Shown here: piece after piece, positions 44,491-53,009 of the stretch | Position numbering within the stretch: the first letter of the stretch is position 1 | Layout of the letters: every line of letters begins with the position of its first letter | Translations under genes and position numbers: made by a program | Source: Larkinella sp051857545 | GTDB lineage: Bacteria; Bacteroidota; Bacteroidia; Cytophagales; Spirosomataceae | Assembly: GCF_051857545.1 (NCBI RefSeq) | Contig: NZ_JBPZHB010000019.1 | Location: 1 to 64,000, forward strand | Length of the DNA stretch: 64,000 nucleotides | Reading direction: 5' to 3' | The notes under the pieces: generated by a model | Told to the model about the DNA's origin: nothing | The model's database searches: none | Seen by the model: only the letters and a program-made list of their open reading frames with translations

Positions 44491-47400
44491 TTACCGGTTG
44501 ATAATCACCCGCCCGGTCAGGTGCCGCCCATCGTCCCGAATAAACCGGAAAACATACAAACCATTGGGCAATGCCACGCCCCCCTGATCTGTACCATCCC
44601 AGTAAAATCCATTTTCGCCGATGCGAAGCGGTTGCCGGAGCGTTCGAACCACTTGCCCGTTCAGGTTCCGAATGACCAACTGCCCGTTGCCCGGCAGCTC
44701 CTTCCCGGTAACGGTAAACTGAAACCGGGTATGCGCCCAAAATGGATTGGGTACGGGCCGGATGACCGACAGACTATCCTCCGTTTTTACCCGAAAATTG
44801 ATTTCATACGGACTCAACCCGGCTTTGTTACCACTGACATCGGTGGCCTGAACTCGCAATGTGTAGACGCCTTCGGTCAGATTCTGAGGTCGGTAGTGAA
44901 GTAAAAACCGGTTATTGGCGCTGGCAGGGGTCCAGCTTACGTCGGAATTGCCAAGAACCACCCGTTCAAAACCGCATGTTTCGCAGGGTTTACGCAGCAG
45001 CAAATCGATACCGAGCGTGTCCCGGCGAATGCGGTATGGATCTTCATCCTGCACCATAACCTGAATGACCGGATTGGGCGAAACCAGCGCACCATCGGCA
45101 ATTCGGGCTCCGTCGATGGTTACATCCAGCAACGGATTGAAGCGATCGGGCGGAAAACGCTGGCTCGAATCGGGCAAAACGACCGCGTACTGATCACCGG
45201 ATTTCGAAACCGTAAACACCAGCACATTATTGGTTTCGTCTAACTCCTCCACCCGGTTTTCAGCATCCAGTGCCAGTTCGTGCTGCGTTGGGCCATCGAC
45301 ATCCAGGTCGGGTCGAAAGCTGTAATAAATCGTATCACGAAAGGCTACCGCAGCTCTCGAAACGGTTTTATACGACCGAACCGATCCGTCGGACAGCCGC
45401 TTCCGAACCGTCAGACTCAGGCGTTCCTGCGGATGATAGCGTCCGGCATTGACCACAACCACCCGCAAACGGACGGAATCCGCGGCATTGTCGGTCCGGG
45501 AAACCCCCGAAGACTGCACCTGAAAATCGGCTTTGGGCAACGGAAACAGCCGGAGAGCCGGGTCACCCTGCAACACCATCTGGTTGGCGTTGCCAATTTG
45601 CAGGGCATCTTTGGTCGTGGCCAACACCCGCCGGGTGGTTTCCTGGTGAATAACGCCAATCGGTTTTGAGAAGTAGGTGCTGTCCGTAAACAGCGTCTTG
45701 TAAAATTGCAGCGTGAACGTGTTGAGGGGCGTGGTAAATCCTTCGAAACAGTGTGCCAGAATGGCAATGGCTCCTTTGTCCGGCGTCAGCAGCCAATTGG
45801 TACTGAGCACATTACCACCATAAAAAATATTCCCAAGTCCGCACCCATTGAAAAACATGAGTGGATACCGGCCTTTGTTGTTGTAGCCATATACCGGATC
45901 GGAAGCATACCCGATGTCGAGGTCGGCGACGGTAGGAGATGAATGGCCAAAAAAAGTGATCATCGCAACCCCTTTGTTGACCTTGTCGCTGATGTCGATG
46001 CGCTCGACGGGGGCATCGGTCGTTTTGGAGCGCGTGGTGACTTCCGAGCCTAAATACGGTTGCTGCACGAGTGCCTTCGCATCGTTCAGAATGGCCTTGA
46101 AACCAGCCAGTTCCGACTGCGAACGGCCTCCGCTCAGGTGCAGAACTTCCTTGCGCCACGGCACATTGGCCGCATTGCTTTCAAACTCTTTCACCTTGTT
46201 TCCGTAGTTCAGCACCTCCTGCGCCGAAAGTGTATTGAGCCGTCCCGTGGCCATAGCGGGCACGTTTTCCGGAAAACCAGCCAAACCAGCGGTCAACAGA
46301 ACATCTGAACCGGGGACGTTGCCGATGGTAGGAACCAGATCCAGATAATACTGATTGGCATTCTTGCGGAACGGAAAATAGACCGACGAGCGGCCTATCA
46401 AAAACAGGAACTTGCCGGGGCCGCCCGTCAGCATATAATCGGCAAACCGCCGAATAGCCAACGGAGTGCGTTCGCCAAAGCTGAACTGGTTGAACAACTC
46501 CTTCATGGTCACCACGAGCGTATCGTACTGACCACCTTTCACGGATGCCCGGTAAGCTGCGTAGGCCCGAACCGGGTCCGCCACCTGCCCCACCGGTTTC
46601 ATCAGAAGTTCGTGCGAAACAATCAGGAAGTTCGGTTTTGCCGGATCAAATTTGCGAAAAACCACCCGCTCCAACCGAATGGGCGTTACTACCCGGGTTG
46701 TCACCAAAAGCTGACGCGGAGACGTCGTGTTGGGAACGACCACCCGCCGGGTCGAACCTTCCTGCGTGCCAGATAGCAGTCGGGCCGCACCCGGTTCGGT
46801 GATGTCATAGATGACGGTATTGGCTGGCGCATCCGGCAGTTCGAGGTAAGAAAGTCCACCGGCTTTTGGTAGTAGCCGCAGCACTTGCTGCGTCCCATTT
46901 TTCAAGCTGATCGTTTGTGGATACCGAATCCGCACGGTACTCACGGAATAACGATCAAATTCACCCGACCCGCGCGATACGGTAGTTAGCGTCAGGTCCG
47001 CCGAAGCATCACTTTTTACGGTAAAATCCGTGGATTGAAGCGGTGCTGAAAACCGGCTCGGCTGAAACGCACTGAATTTCAGGCTCCCCAACGTCCGGCC
47101 CGACGCACCGGCCGAGAAATCGACCAGATGTTGGTAGGTATCCCGGCCGTTCAGCAGCACTTCCAGCTCCGGTTTTTCGGCGGCCGAATTGACCCAGCCA
47201 GGAAGGTTGAAAAGCTGCGTATGTGGTTTGTTTTTCTGTTGCATCGGCCCCGTCCAGCCCTCTCCTGCTTCAAAATACACCTCATACTGGGTAATAAAAG
47301 GCACCGGACCCGTACTCGGGTTGGTAGACATCTCATCCTTCAGCACCTGCAGTTGCTCGGCGATATGATACGGTTCCGGCAGCAAACCGGCGGGTCGGGT

Positions 47401-47850
47401 TTCCTGCGTGGTGACAACCCGTTTGCCCGGTTTTCCGTCGGAACGCCAGGTTAAAAAATAAGCCGCCGTGTCGGAATACATGCTGTAGTACGGATGCGGC
47501 TGGGCGCTCATCGGTCGGTACAGCAAGGTATCCTGCAAACCGTCATTGCCTTCGCCTACAAATTCGAGGTAATCCGCAGCGTCGAGTTTCTGATCCGATT
47601 CGCCGGAAACCAGGATCGCCTGCTCGATTCCGCGCCGGAACAGTTGCAGGGTAGTGGGGTTAACGGACGCAACCGGGATGCCAGCCTTTGCCAAGTCTGA
47701 AGTTGTCAGTCGGTAAACAGCCCTTTCCGTGACCGGGATTCGGAAATAGGACTGGCTGTGATTAATCCATTCGTTTCCAAAGCGGCCCGTTTGGGCATTC
47801 ACCCCACCACTACAAACCCATACGAACAAACCAACGATCAGTTTCCGCAT
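44491..47850 (-). CDS. C25 gingipain-like peptidase, probable T9SS sortase PorU2-like
   Basis: 1119 residues from ATG 47850, where MRKLIVGLFVWVCSGGVNAQ is a signal peptide. The longer frame overlaps the cupin gene and is rejected. The N-terminal region (YFRIPVTERAVYRLTTSDLA, YLEFVGEGNDGLQDTLLY) is the pattern I associate with PorU2-annotated proteins. The C25 caspase-like domain has the catalytic His near residue 636 (FFGHSSP) and Cys near 670 (FFNGCGLG). An Ig-like FlgD-type T9SS C-terminal domain closes the chain (WDGTDQGGVALPNGLYVF). PorU cleaves the sorting domains of T9SS cargo and joins the cargo to A-LPS. PorU2 may do so or act as a cargo peptidase. The call as PorU2 rests on pattern recall. 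Confidence 0.72.
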   Translation of the reverse strand: MRKLIVGLFVWVCSGGVNAQTGRFGNEWINHSQSYFRIPVTERAVYRLTTSDLAKAGIPVASVNPTTLQLFRRGIEQAILVSGESDQKLDAADYLEFVGEGNDGLQDTLLYRPMSAQPHPYYSMYSDTAAYFLTWRSDGKPGKRVVTTQETRPAGLLPEPYHIAEQLQVLKDEMSTNPSTGPVPFITQYEVYFEAGEGWTGPMQQKNKPHTQLFNLPGWVNSAAEKPELEVLLNGRDTYQHLVDFSAGASGRTLGSLKFSAFQPSRFSAPLQSTDFTVKSDASADLTLTTVSRGSGEFDRYSVSTVRIRYPQTISLKNGTQQVLRLLPKAGGLSYLELPDAPANTVIYDITEPGAARLLSGTQEGSTRRVVVPNTTSPRQLLVTTRVVTPIRLERVVFRKFDPAKPNFLIVSHELLMKPVGQVADPVRAYAAYRASVKGGQYDTLVVTMKELFNQFSFGERTPLAIRRFADYMLTGGPGKFLFLIGRSSVYFPFRKNANQYYLDLVPTIGNVPGSDVLLTAGLAGFPENVPAMATGRLNTLSAQEVLNYGNKVKEFESNAANVPWRKEVLHLSGGRSQSELAGFKAILNDAKALVQQPYLGSEVTTRSKTTDAPVERIDISDKVNKGVAMITFFGHSSPTVADLDIGYASDPVYGYNNKGRYPLMFFNGCGLGNIFYGGNVLSTNWLLTPDKGAIAILAHCFEGFTTPLNTFTLQFYKTLFTDSTYFSKPIGVIHQETTRRVLATTKDALQIGNANQMVLQGDPALRLFPLPKADFQVQSSGVSRTDNAADSVRLRVVVVNAGRYHPQERLSLTVRKRLSDGSVRSYKTVSRAAVAFRDTIYYSFRPDLDVDGPTQHELALDAENRVEELDETNNVLVFTVSKSGDQYAVVLPDSSQRFPPDRFNPLLDVTIDGARIADGALVSPNPVIQVMVQDEDPYRIRRDTLGIDLLLRKPCETCGFERVVLGNSDVSWTPASANNRFLLHYRPQNLTEGVYTLRVQATDVSGNKAGLSPYEINFRVKTEDSLSVIRPVPNPFWAHTRFQFTVTGKELPGNGQLVIRNLNGQVVRTLRQPLRIGENGFYWDGTDQGGVALPNGLYVFRFIRDDGRHLTGRVIINR

Positions 47851-47906
47851 AACATTGTCTGAAAATAAAGCATTGACTTCGCAGCATCGGCGGATGCAGA
47901 GCGGGC

Positions 47907-48302
47907 TTACTGCCACACCTGTTCTCTGACTGGCAGCAAAACCGGCCGATAAGGTTCCGGAATATAATCCCGCTTGGAAAACAGATCGCTCGCTAATGCC
48001 AGCACCGTGCAATCCGGCGAAAAATCGTACAATATCCGCCAGTCGGAAGGGAGTAGATGCAGGGCCTGATTCGGGCTATTTAATTGATAGACTGCATCAT
48101 GACCTTCAGATTGAATAAATATGGACACCGATCCAGTCAGGCAGAACAAAATGCTGTGATTCTGCTGGTGGCGGTGTTGCCCCCGGCACTGACCCACTGG
48201 CACCTTATAAATGAGGTAAGACCGCAGAAAGGATAATCCGGTCAAATCTTCCAGCTCAGCGATCTGGCTTTTAGACGTTTTTAAGGTGTATAACAGGGCC
48301 AT
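47907..48302 (-). CDS. FdtA/QdtA-like cupin (nucleotide-sugar 3,4-ketoisomerase family)
   Basis: 131 residues. The cupin core reads CRGQHRHQQNHSILFCLTGSVS and HLLPSDWRILYDFSPDCTVL, ending ASDLFSKRDYIPEPYR. This matches the WxcM-like/FdtA signature (RGxHxH..., W-x-x-x-x-x-FS, LAS...DYI). FdtA converts dTDP-4-keto-6-deoxyglucose to the 3-keto-6-deoxy-galactose intermediate. The catalytic His pair appears preserved as HRH. No dTDP-sugar genes (rmlA, rmlB, aminotransferase) are in the window, so it is an orphan, possibly serving the EPS locus 5 kb away, or a cupin with another sugar-binding role. Confidence 0.75.
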   Translation of the reverse strand: MALLYTLKTSKSQIAELEDLTGLSFLRSYLIYKVPVGQCRGQHRHQQNHSILFCLTGSVSIFIQSEGHDAVYQLNSPNQALHLLPSDWRILYDFSPDCTVLALASDLFSKRDYIPEPYRPVLLPVREQVWQ

Positions 48303-48650
48303 GACAACGGCTTTTTATGTCGGACAACCCACCCGGTTTCAAAAACCTGAAAGGTTACGAAAACCGGAATGACCATTCCATGCGGAACAGATACAAATCA
48401 ATCGAAGGAAACCGTCTTATTCTGTAGAAAATCATCCATTTCAAGTGGCCGGCAAAACCGCCTTTTGGGGGAAAGGCAGCAGGGTGACGAAAATCAGGAG
48501 AAAGGCGTCGTTCAAAATACGTTTTTTTCTACAAAAGCCGACCCACAACCTGCTTATGTTTGGGAGGATTATCCCGGCTTTGCGCAATCTATGTTTACCC
48601 CAAAACGGAGCGAAACGGTCTGTAAACAGATTACTCCACGATCCGGCACG

Positions 48651-49637
48651 ATGACGTTGATACCGTTTTTTCTGTGGACCGGTAGCACGTCGGCGTCCGC
48701 TGAACTGTCTATTGGTCAACCGGTTTTGCGACTCATCGGTTTTTTTTTCAGTTGGAATAATCTAATTTTCCCACCCGTTCTGGCGAGCCTGCTTGTGGCC
48801 GTTCTGGTGTGGTTTTTCCTGCGAATTCGCTACCGAAACCAGCATCAGCAACACCTGAGACTGGATCATGAAACCCAGGACCGCATCTTGCAGCAACAGA
48901 AATTAATCTCGGAGTTGCAGCAACACAATGACCAGTTAAAAATTTCCAAGGAGAATCTGCACCTGTCTATCTCCGAAAAAGATCGCTTTATTTCGATTTT
49001 GATCCACGATTTGCGGTCGCCTTTGCGGTATTTATACAAAAACACCGCATACTTATTCCGAAACTGGAAGCGGGATTCTCACGCCGAACTGGACGATCTG
49101 ATTACAGAAATCAACAATTCGACCAAGCAGATTCATTTTCTGACGGAAGAAATGATGCAATGGATTTCGACCCAGGATCATGCGTATGGTGTCCGGATCA
49201 AGGAGTATTTGTTGCCGGAACTCATCCGTGAACTGGAAGAGTTGTACAAGGAAAATATTCTACACCACGGCAATGTGCTTCAACTCGACATCCCGCCCCT
49301 AATGAAGGTGAATACAGACAAATTGCTGCTGAAAACCATCCTGCGAAATCTGATCGACAATGCGAACAAAAACACGGATGACGGCACCATCCGAATTGAA
49401 GCCCGGCAGGCCTATCAGAAAGTGGTCATTACGGTATCGGACAGTGGCGTTGGCGTTTCGCCCACACTCCTGCGAGATATTAACCGCTATTTTAGTACAT
49501 CAGAACCCATGCCGGGTTTAAATACGCAGTTTGGCCACGAAATTATCCGGGATTTTGCCCGCTTACTCAAGGCGACCGTTTTTTACGAAACCCCCGAAAG
49601 TGGCGGCTTACGGGTCTCCTTAACGCTTCCCTGTTGA
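48651..49637 (+). CDS. Membrane sensor histidine kinase
   Basis: 328 residues if ATG 48651 is used. Starts at 48591 (348 residues) and 48369 (422) are in frame, but the region before 48591 has non-coding-like composition. Membrane segments lie near the N-terminus (LIPFFLW and LIFPPVLASLLVAVLVWFFL), followed by a coiled coil, then the phospho-acceptor His about residue 119 in ILIHDLRSPLRYL. HATPase: N box LRNLIDNANKN, G1 DSGVGV. The G2 region reads NTQFGHEIIRDF, degenerate but similar to the QFGLGxxIVKDF-type of Bacteroidota. A possible hairpin follows. There is no response regulator nearby. Confidence 0.8.
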   Translation: MTLIPFFLWTGSTSASAELSIGQPVLRLIGFFFSWNNLIFPPVLASLLVAVLVWFFLRIRYRNQHQQHLRLDHETQDRILQQQKLISELQQHNDQLKISKENLHLSISEKDRFISILIHDLRSPLRYLYKNTAYLFRNWKRDSHAELDDLITEINNSTKQIHFLTEEMMQWISTQDHAYGVRIKEYLLPELIRELEELYKENILHHGNVLQLDIPPLMKVNTDKLLLKTILRNLIDNANKNTDDGTIRIEARQAYQKVVITVSDSGVGVSPTLLRDINRYFSTSEPMPGLNTQFGHEIIRDFARLLKATVFYETPESGGLRVSLTLPC

Positions 49638-49700
49638 TTAGAAACCGGCCATTCGCAACCCATCATTTACCTTTAGATTACCCTTCCGACTTCCCCACCC

Positions 49701-49736
49701 AACTGTACCACGACCGATTTTTACCGGTCGGCAGTT
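49701..49736 (+). terminator. Hairpin after the kinase gene, weak terminator candidate
   Basis: CGACCG / CGGTCG (49711-49716 with 49725-49730) around a T-rich loop, with the outer AACTG / CAGTT pair completing the stem. No T-tract follows, so termination is uncertain. Confidence 0.3.
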
Positions 49737-49862
49737 CTTCAGATCAATTGTTTTTGTAGTATGTTCGTCATCTGTAACACTTTCAGTATTATGTGCAAAC
49801 ATTCACGGCCGTTTAGCACATGGGAGTGCAATTTTACGGCATCCTAAATAAAATTCACCTTC

Positions 49863-51917
49863 ATGAAAAGTGGGCATCCCTTCATCGGTCGTCTGGGCTG
49901 GGTTCTGTTGATTTGCTGTTTCTCCAGTTGTGATTTTTACGCAATCCGCAAGGCCGATCACCAGGCTCACGTAGACAGCCTGATCGACCGGGCCACGGTT
50001 CTGAAGTTTTCAAAGGGAATCGAATGTTCCCGGATGTATCTGGATTCTGCCTACGCACGGTTTCCCGACGCGGGAGTTATGGATTACTACCGCAAATATG
50101 ATTTTTTGAGAGATAATTACTTTGATGAGAATTTCAAACCCGACTATGAGAAGGTTCAAAGCTATATCGATAGTATGTTTTGGGTTCTTGAACCCGGAAT
50201 CCTTCGGGAAAAATACAAAAAGAATTATGCACGTATCTACCTTTTGCGCGGTGGTCTGTTGTATCATCAGAGACGGTACGAAGAAGCGTATAGTCAGTTT
50301 TTTCAGGGAAAGATCCTCATGGAATCGACCTTCGACAGTTGCCAAAGCAGTCAGTATACCAGCCGGATCGCCGGGATGAATTACCAGGAAAAAAACTACA
50401 CCAAAGCCGCTACGTATTATAAACAGGCCTTCCGTGAAGTAATGACGTGTTCGAACGAAGGAAACTTTGATGATTTGTTTGCGAGCCGTCAAGGGTATTT
50501 AAGCAATATCGGTTTATGTTACTCAAAATTGGAATTACCGGATAGTGCGCTGCATTACTATGACCAGGCGTTACGGTTTATCGGGCAGAATGAACACAAA
50601 TTCCCGAATCAGAAAGATTTCATGGCGATGGCCCGGGCGGTCATTTATGGCAATCAGGCCACCATTTATCTCCAGCAGGGAGACCTTCCTCAGGCCGAAA
50701 CCCTGCTGAAAGAAAGTATCCGCATCAATCGGCAAACCGGGTATTACAACCGGGATGCACAGTTGTCGCAGGCCAAACTTTGTGAAGTCTACCTGACCAA
50801 TAATCGGCTGGAAATGGCGCGCAAAGAACTGCTTTCCCTGAAAATATCGCTGGATACGCTACAACACCCGGACGCCCTCTTACGGTGGCATCATCTCCAA
50901 TCGCAATATTTCGAGAAGGTTCACCAAATCAGCCAGGCCCACTACCATCTTAAAAATTATCACGCGCTGAGAGATTATTCCGACCAGGAAAAGGCGGTTT
51001 TTAAGGGCATGGACCAGGCATTGCAGAACCTGGATAGTCAGCACAAAATTGAATTGTTACATAAAAAAGAGGAGCTGAACCGACTCTATCTGATGGGGGC
51101 GGCTGCCATTCTGCTGATGGCCTTTGTGATTGCCTATCTGATCTGGCACAGTTGGAAGCGAACCCAGAAAAACCTCTTAAAACTTGCCGCCTTAAACCGG
51201 CAAATTATTGGCCGAAATACCCAGCTACAGACCACATTGACGGAACTGGAGCGAAGCCAGCAGGAAAATGCCCGTTTGTTGCAGGTTGTTGCGCATGATT
51301 TACGCACGCCAATTGGCGCTATCAGCATGGCGGTCGATCTCTTGCTGGAAGATCAGTTGAGGGTTCATAAACCGCAGTACTTCTTGGAAATGATCAAGTC
51401 GTCTTCGGCTAATTCCCTCGTTCTCATCGACAACCTGCTGCATTCAAACGCCACCATCAACAAGATGGAACCGGTCGAGTTGCAGGGTTTTCTGGCGTCG
51501 TGTGTCGACATGCTGGAGTTAAAAGCACTCGAAAAAAAGCAGTCCATTCATCTCGAAACCACTATGGCCCGGATTTTGGTAGACCGTCAGAAAATGTGGC
51601 GGGTGATTTGTAACCTCATTACCAACGCCATCAAGTTTAGCCCACCTGAATCTACCATCACTGTGGGGCTGGAAAAACGGGAGGATACGGTTCAAATATC
51701 CGTCAAAGATCAGGGGATCGGTATTCCGGCTCCATTAAAAGCCACTATTTTCGATTTATTTACGACGGCACGACGACCCGGCACCGCCGGCGAAAAATCG
51801 TTTGGGATGGGGCTTGCCATTTCCCGGCAAATCGTCGAAGCCCATCGCGGGAAACTTTGGTTTGAAAGTGAGGAGAATCAGGGAACTATTTTTTACGTTG
51901 AATTGCCTGTGAAATGA
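49863..51917 (+). CDS. TPR-containing membrane histidine kinase (lipoprotein-type start)
   Basis: 684 residues. MKSGHPFIGRLGWVLLICCFSSC is a lipoprotein-like signal (Cys23), so the sensory part faces the periplasm. Residues about 100-400 form TPR-like helices (DLPQAETLLKESIRINRQTGY, QRRYEEAYSQFFQGK). One membrane helix lies at about 409-431, then a coiled coil and HisKA with His478 in LLQVVAHDLRTPIGAI. HATPase motifs NLITNAIKFS, DQGIGIP and FGMGLAISRQIVEAHRG complete the chain. This architecture (TPR sensor, one TM, HK) is widespread in Bacteroidota and often lacks a paired regulator, as here. It is probably monocistronic and is convergent with the cohesin-like gene. Confidence 0.88.
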   Translation: MKSGHPFIGRLGWVLLICCFSSCDFYAIRKADHQAHVDSLIDRATVLKFSKGIECSRMYLDSAYARFPDAGVMDYYRKYDFLRDNYFDENFKPDYEKVQSYIDSMFWVLEPGILREKYKKNYARIYLLRGGLLYHQRRYEEAYSQFFQGKILMESTFDSCQSSQYTSRIAGMNYQEKNYTKAATYYKQAFREVMTCSNEGNFDDLFASRQGYLSNIGLCYSKLELPDSALHYYDQALRFIGQNEHKFPNQKDFMAMARAVIYGNQATIYLQQGDLPQAETLLKESIRINRQTGYYNRDAQLSQAKLCEVYLTNNRLEMARKELLSLKISLDTLQHPDALLRWHHLQSQYFEKVHQISQAHYHLKNYHALRDYSDQEKAVFKGMDQALQNLDSQHKIELLHKKEELNRLYLMGAAAILLMAFVIAYLIWHSWKRTQKNLLKLAALNRQIIGRNTQLQTTLTELERSQQENARLLQVVAHDLRTPIGAISMAVDLLLEDQLRVHKPQYFLEMIKSSSANSLVLIDNLLHSNATINKMEPVELQGFLASCVDMLELKALEKKQSIHLETTMARILVDRQKMWRVICNLITNAIKFSPPESTITVGLEKREDTVQISVKDQGIGIPAPLKATIFDLFTTARRPGTAGEKSFGMGLAISRQIVEAHRGKLWFESEENQGTIFYVELPVK

Positions 51918-51975
51918 AACCATAGCCGGTTTTCAGGTTATCTTTTCCGGACAAGAAACGGCATTATCCACTAAA

Positions 51976-52004
51976 AAAGCCTACGAAGAATCTTCATAGG
52001 CTTT
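51976..52004 (-). terminator. Bidirectional-looking terminator between convergent genes
   Basis: AAAGCCTACGAAG pairs with CTTCATAGGCTTT (one G-U in 13) around a three-base loop. On the - strand it is followed by TTTTTTAG, a good end for the cohesin-like gene, 30 bases after its stop. On the + strand the run after it is ctttcgaac, weaker, but it would still end the TPR kinase transcript. Confidence 0.7.
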
Positions 52005-52034
52005 CGAACTATTGCGAGATGTAAAGGTTAAATT

Positions 52035-52925
52035 CTAGCGTGATAAAGTCAGGGAGCGGGTGAATTTCCGTCCGTCACTGAGCCGAATGCTGTAGAAGTA
52101 TGTTCCGGTGGGCAGGTCTTTGTTGCGATCCCGTCCGTCCCAGTCGTTTTGGTAGTCTTTTGACTCGTAAATGACGGTTCCGTTGCGATCAAAAATGGTT
52201 ACCTCCGCAGCCAGTTTTCCCAGATTGACAATCATGAATTTATCATTGGTACCATCCCCATTGGGCGAGAACCCTTCCGGAATCCGTAGCTCCCCTTCCG
52301 CATCCGGGTTTGAACCGGAACACAAACTGGAAAGCGATTTGATGGTCAGATTCTCAAAGACACCACTGGCTTTGGCAACGTAGGTATCGTAGTCAAACTC
52401 AGGTGTGTTTTTTTTGAGCACAACTTCACTTAAGCCCGTGACCGGAAAGGCTTTGTCATCATTCCAAACCAGCGTTGTTCCGGCTTTTTCATCCGGATTG
52501 ACAAGATCGAATTGCAGCGTCGCAATGGGAAGCCAACTCGTGGAAACGGGCGTCGCGTTCTGTTCCGAACCGCTGTAAATGATGTTCAATGAAACGATGC
52601 CGTTGGCATTCCGTTCGGCCGAACCGTTCAGCGATAAAGGATTGTAGTTCAGGCTGGCATTGTCGCCCTGGCTGGTAAAATTCTGCTGATCGGCAATAAC
52701 CGGCGCTTTAATCAGGTGAGCATCGTACAAAAAACGAAAGTTTGCATTACCCATCAAAAAGGTGCTGCCTTCATCATGAGCCTTCACTTCCACCGTCACC
52801 AGCAGCTTCTTTTGAGCGCAATCCGCTTTTTTTAGTTGTAACCGCACATCAAATTTGCCGTTTTGGGCCTTAGCCAGAAGCGAAGAGCAGACCGCGAAAA
52901 GAAAGAAAAACCGTTTCATATCCAT
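52035..52925 (-). CDS. Cohesin-like domain protein with CHU_C T9SS sorting domain
   Basis: 296 residues: signal peptide 1-21 (FFLFAVCSSLLAKAQ), a beta-sandwich at about 25-175, and a CHU_C (gliding-motility-associated, type B T9SS) domain at 213-296, marked by EGFSPNGDGTNDKFMIVN, WDGRDRNKDLPTGTYFYSI and an RSLTLSR tail. The sandwich resembles cohesin-type modules: GNANFRFLYDAHLI matches the first strand pair, LPIATLQFDLV the later one, followed by TLVW. Cohesins bind dockerins. The protein immediately upstream ends in a dockerin-like motif pair, so it may act as its surface anchor. The T9SS would place this protein on the cell surface. The cohesin assignment is by pattern only. Confidence 0.7.
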   Translation of the reverse strand: MDMKRFFFLFAVCSSLLAKAQNGKFDVRLQLKKADCAQKKLLVTVEVKAHDEGSTFLMGNANFRFLYDAHLIKAPVIADQQNFTSQGDNASLNYNPLSLNGSAERNANGIVSLNIIYSGSEQNATPVSTSWLPIATLQFDLVNPDEKAGTTLVWNDDKAFPVTGLSEVVLKKNTPEFDYDTYVAKASGVFENLTIKSLSSLCSGSNPDAEGELRIPEGFSPNGDGTNDKFMIVNLGKLAAEVTIFDRNGTVIYESKDYQNDWDGRDRNKDLPTGTYFYSIRLSDGRKFTRSLTLSR

Positions 52926-52970
52926 TGGTTTTACGGAAAATAGAATTCAAACTTCAGAGTTGGATCAAGG

Positions 52971-53000
52971 AAGGTCCAGCGGTCGAAACCGCTGAACCTT
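52971..53000 (-). promoter_or_regulatory. Intercistronic hairpin with UUCG tetraloop
   Basis: The RNA from the - strand would read AAGGUUCAGCGGU-UUCG-ACCGCUGGACCUU: a 13-bp stem with one G-U pair and a UUCG loop, in the 84 bases between the giant gene and the cohesin-like gene. No T-tract follows. It could stabilise or process the transcript, or partially attenuate downstream expression. Confidence 0.6.
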
Positions 53001-53009
53001 CTGTCGATA

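Noticed and set aside
48369..48590. N-terminal extension of the membrane kinase frame
   Set aside because: Ser/Gln/Arg-rich, no signal or domain; membrane helices start only after the later ATG codons.
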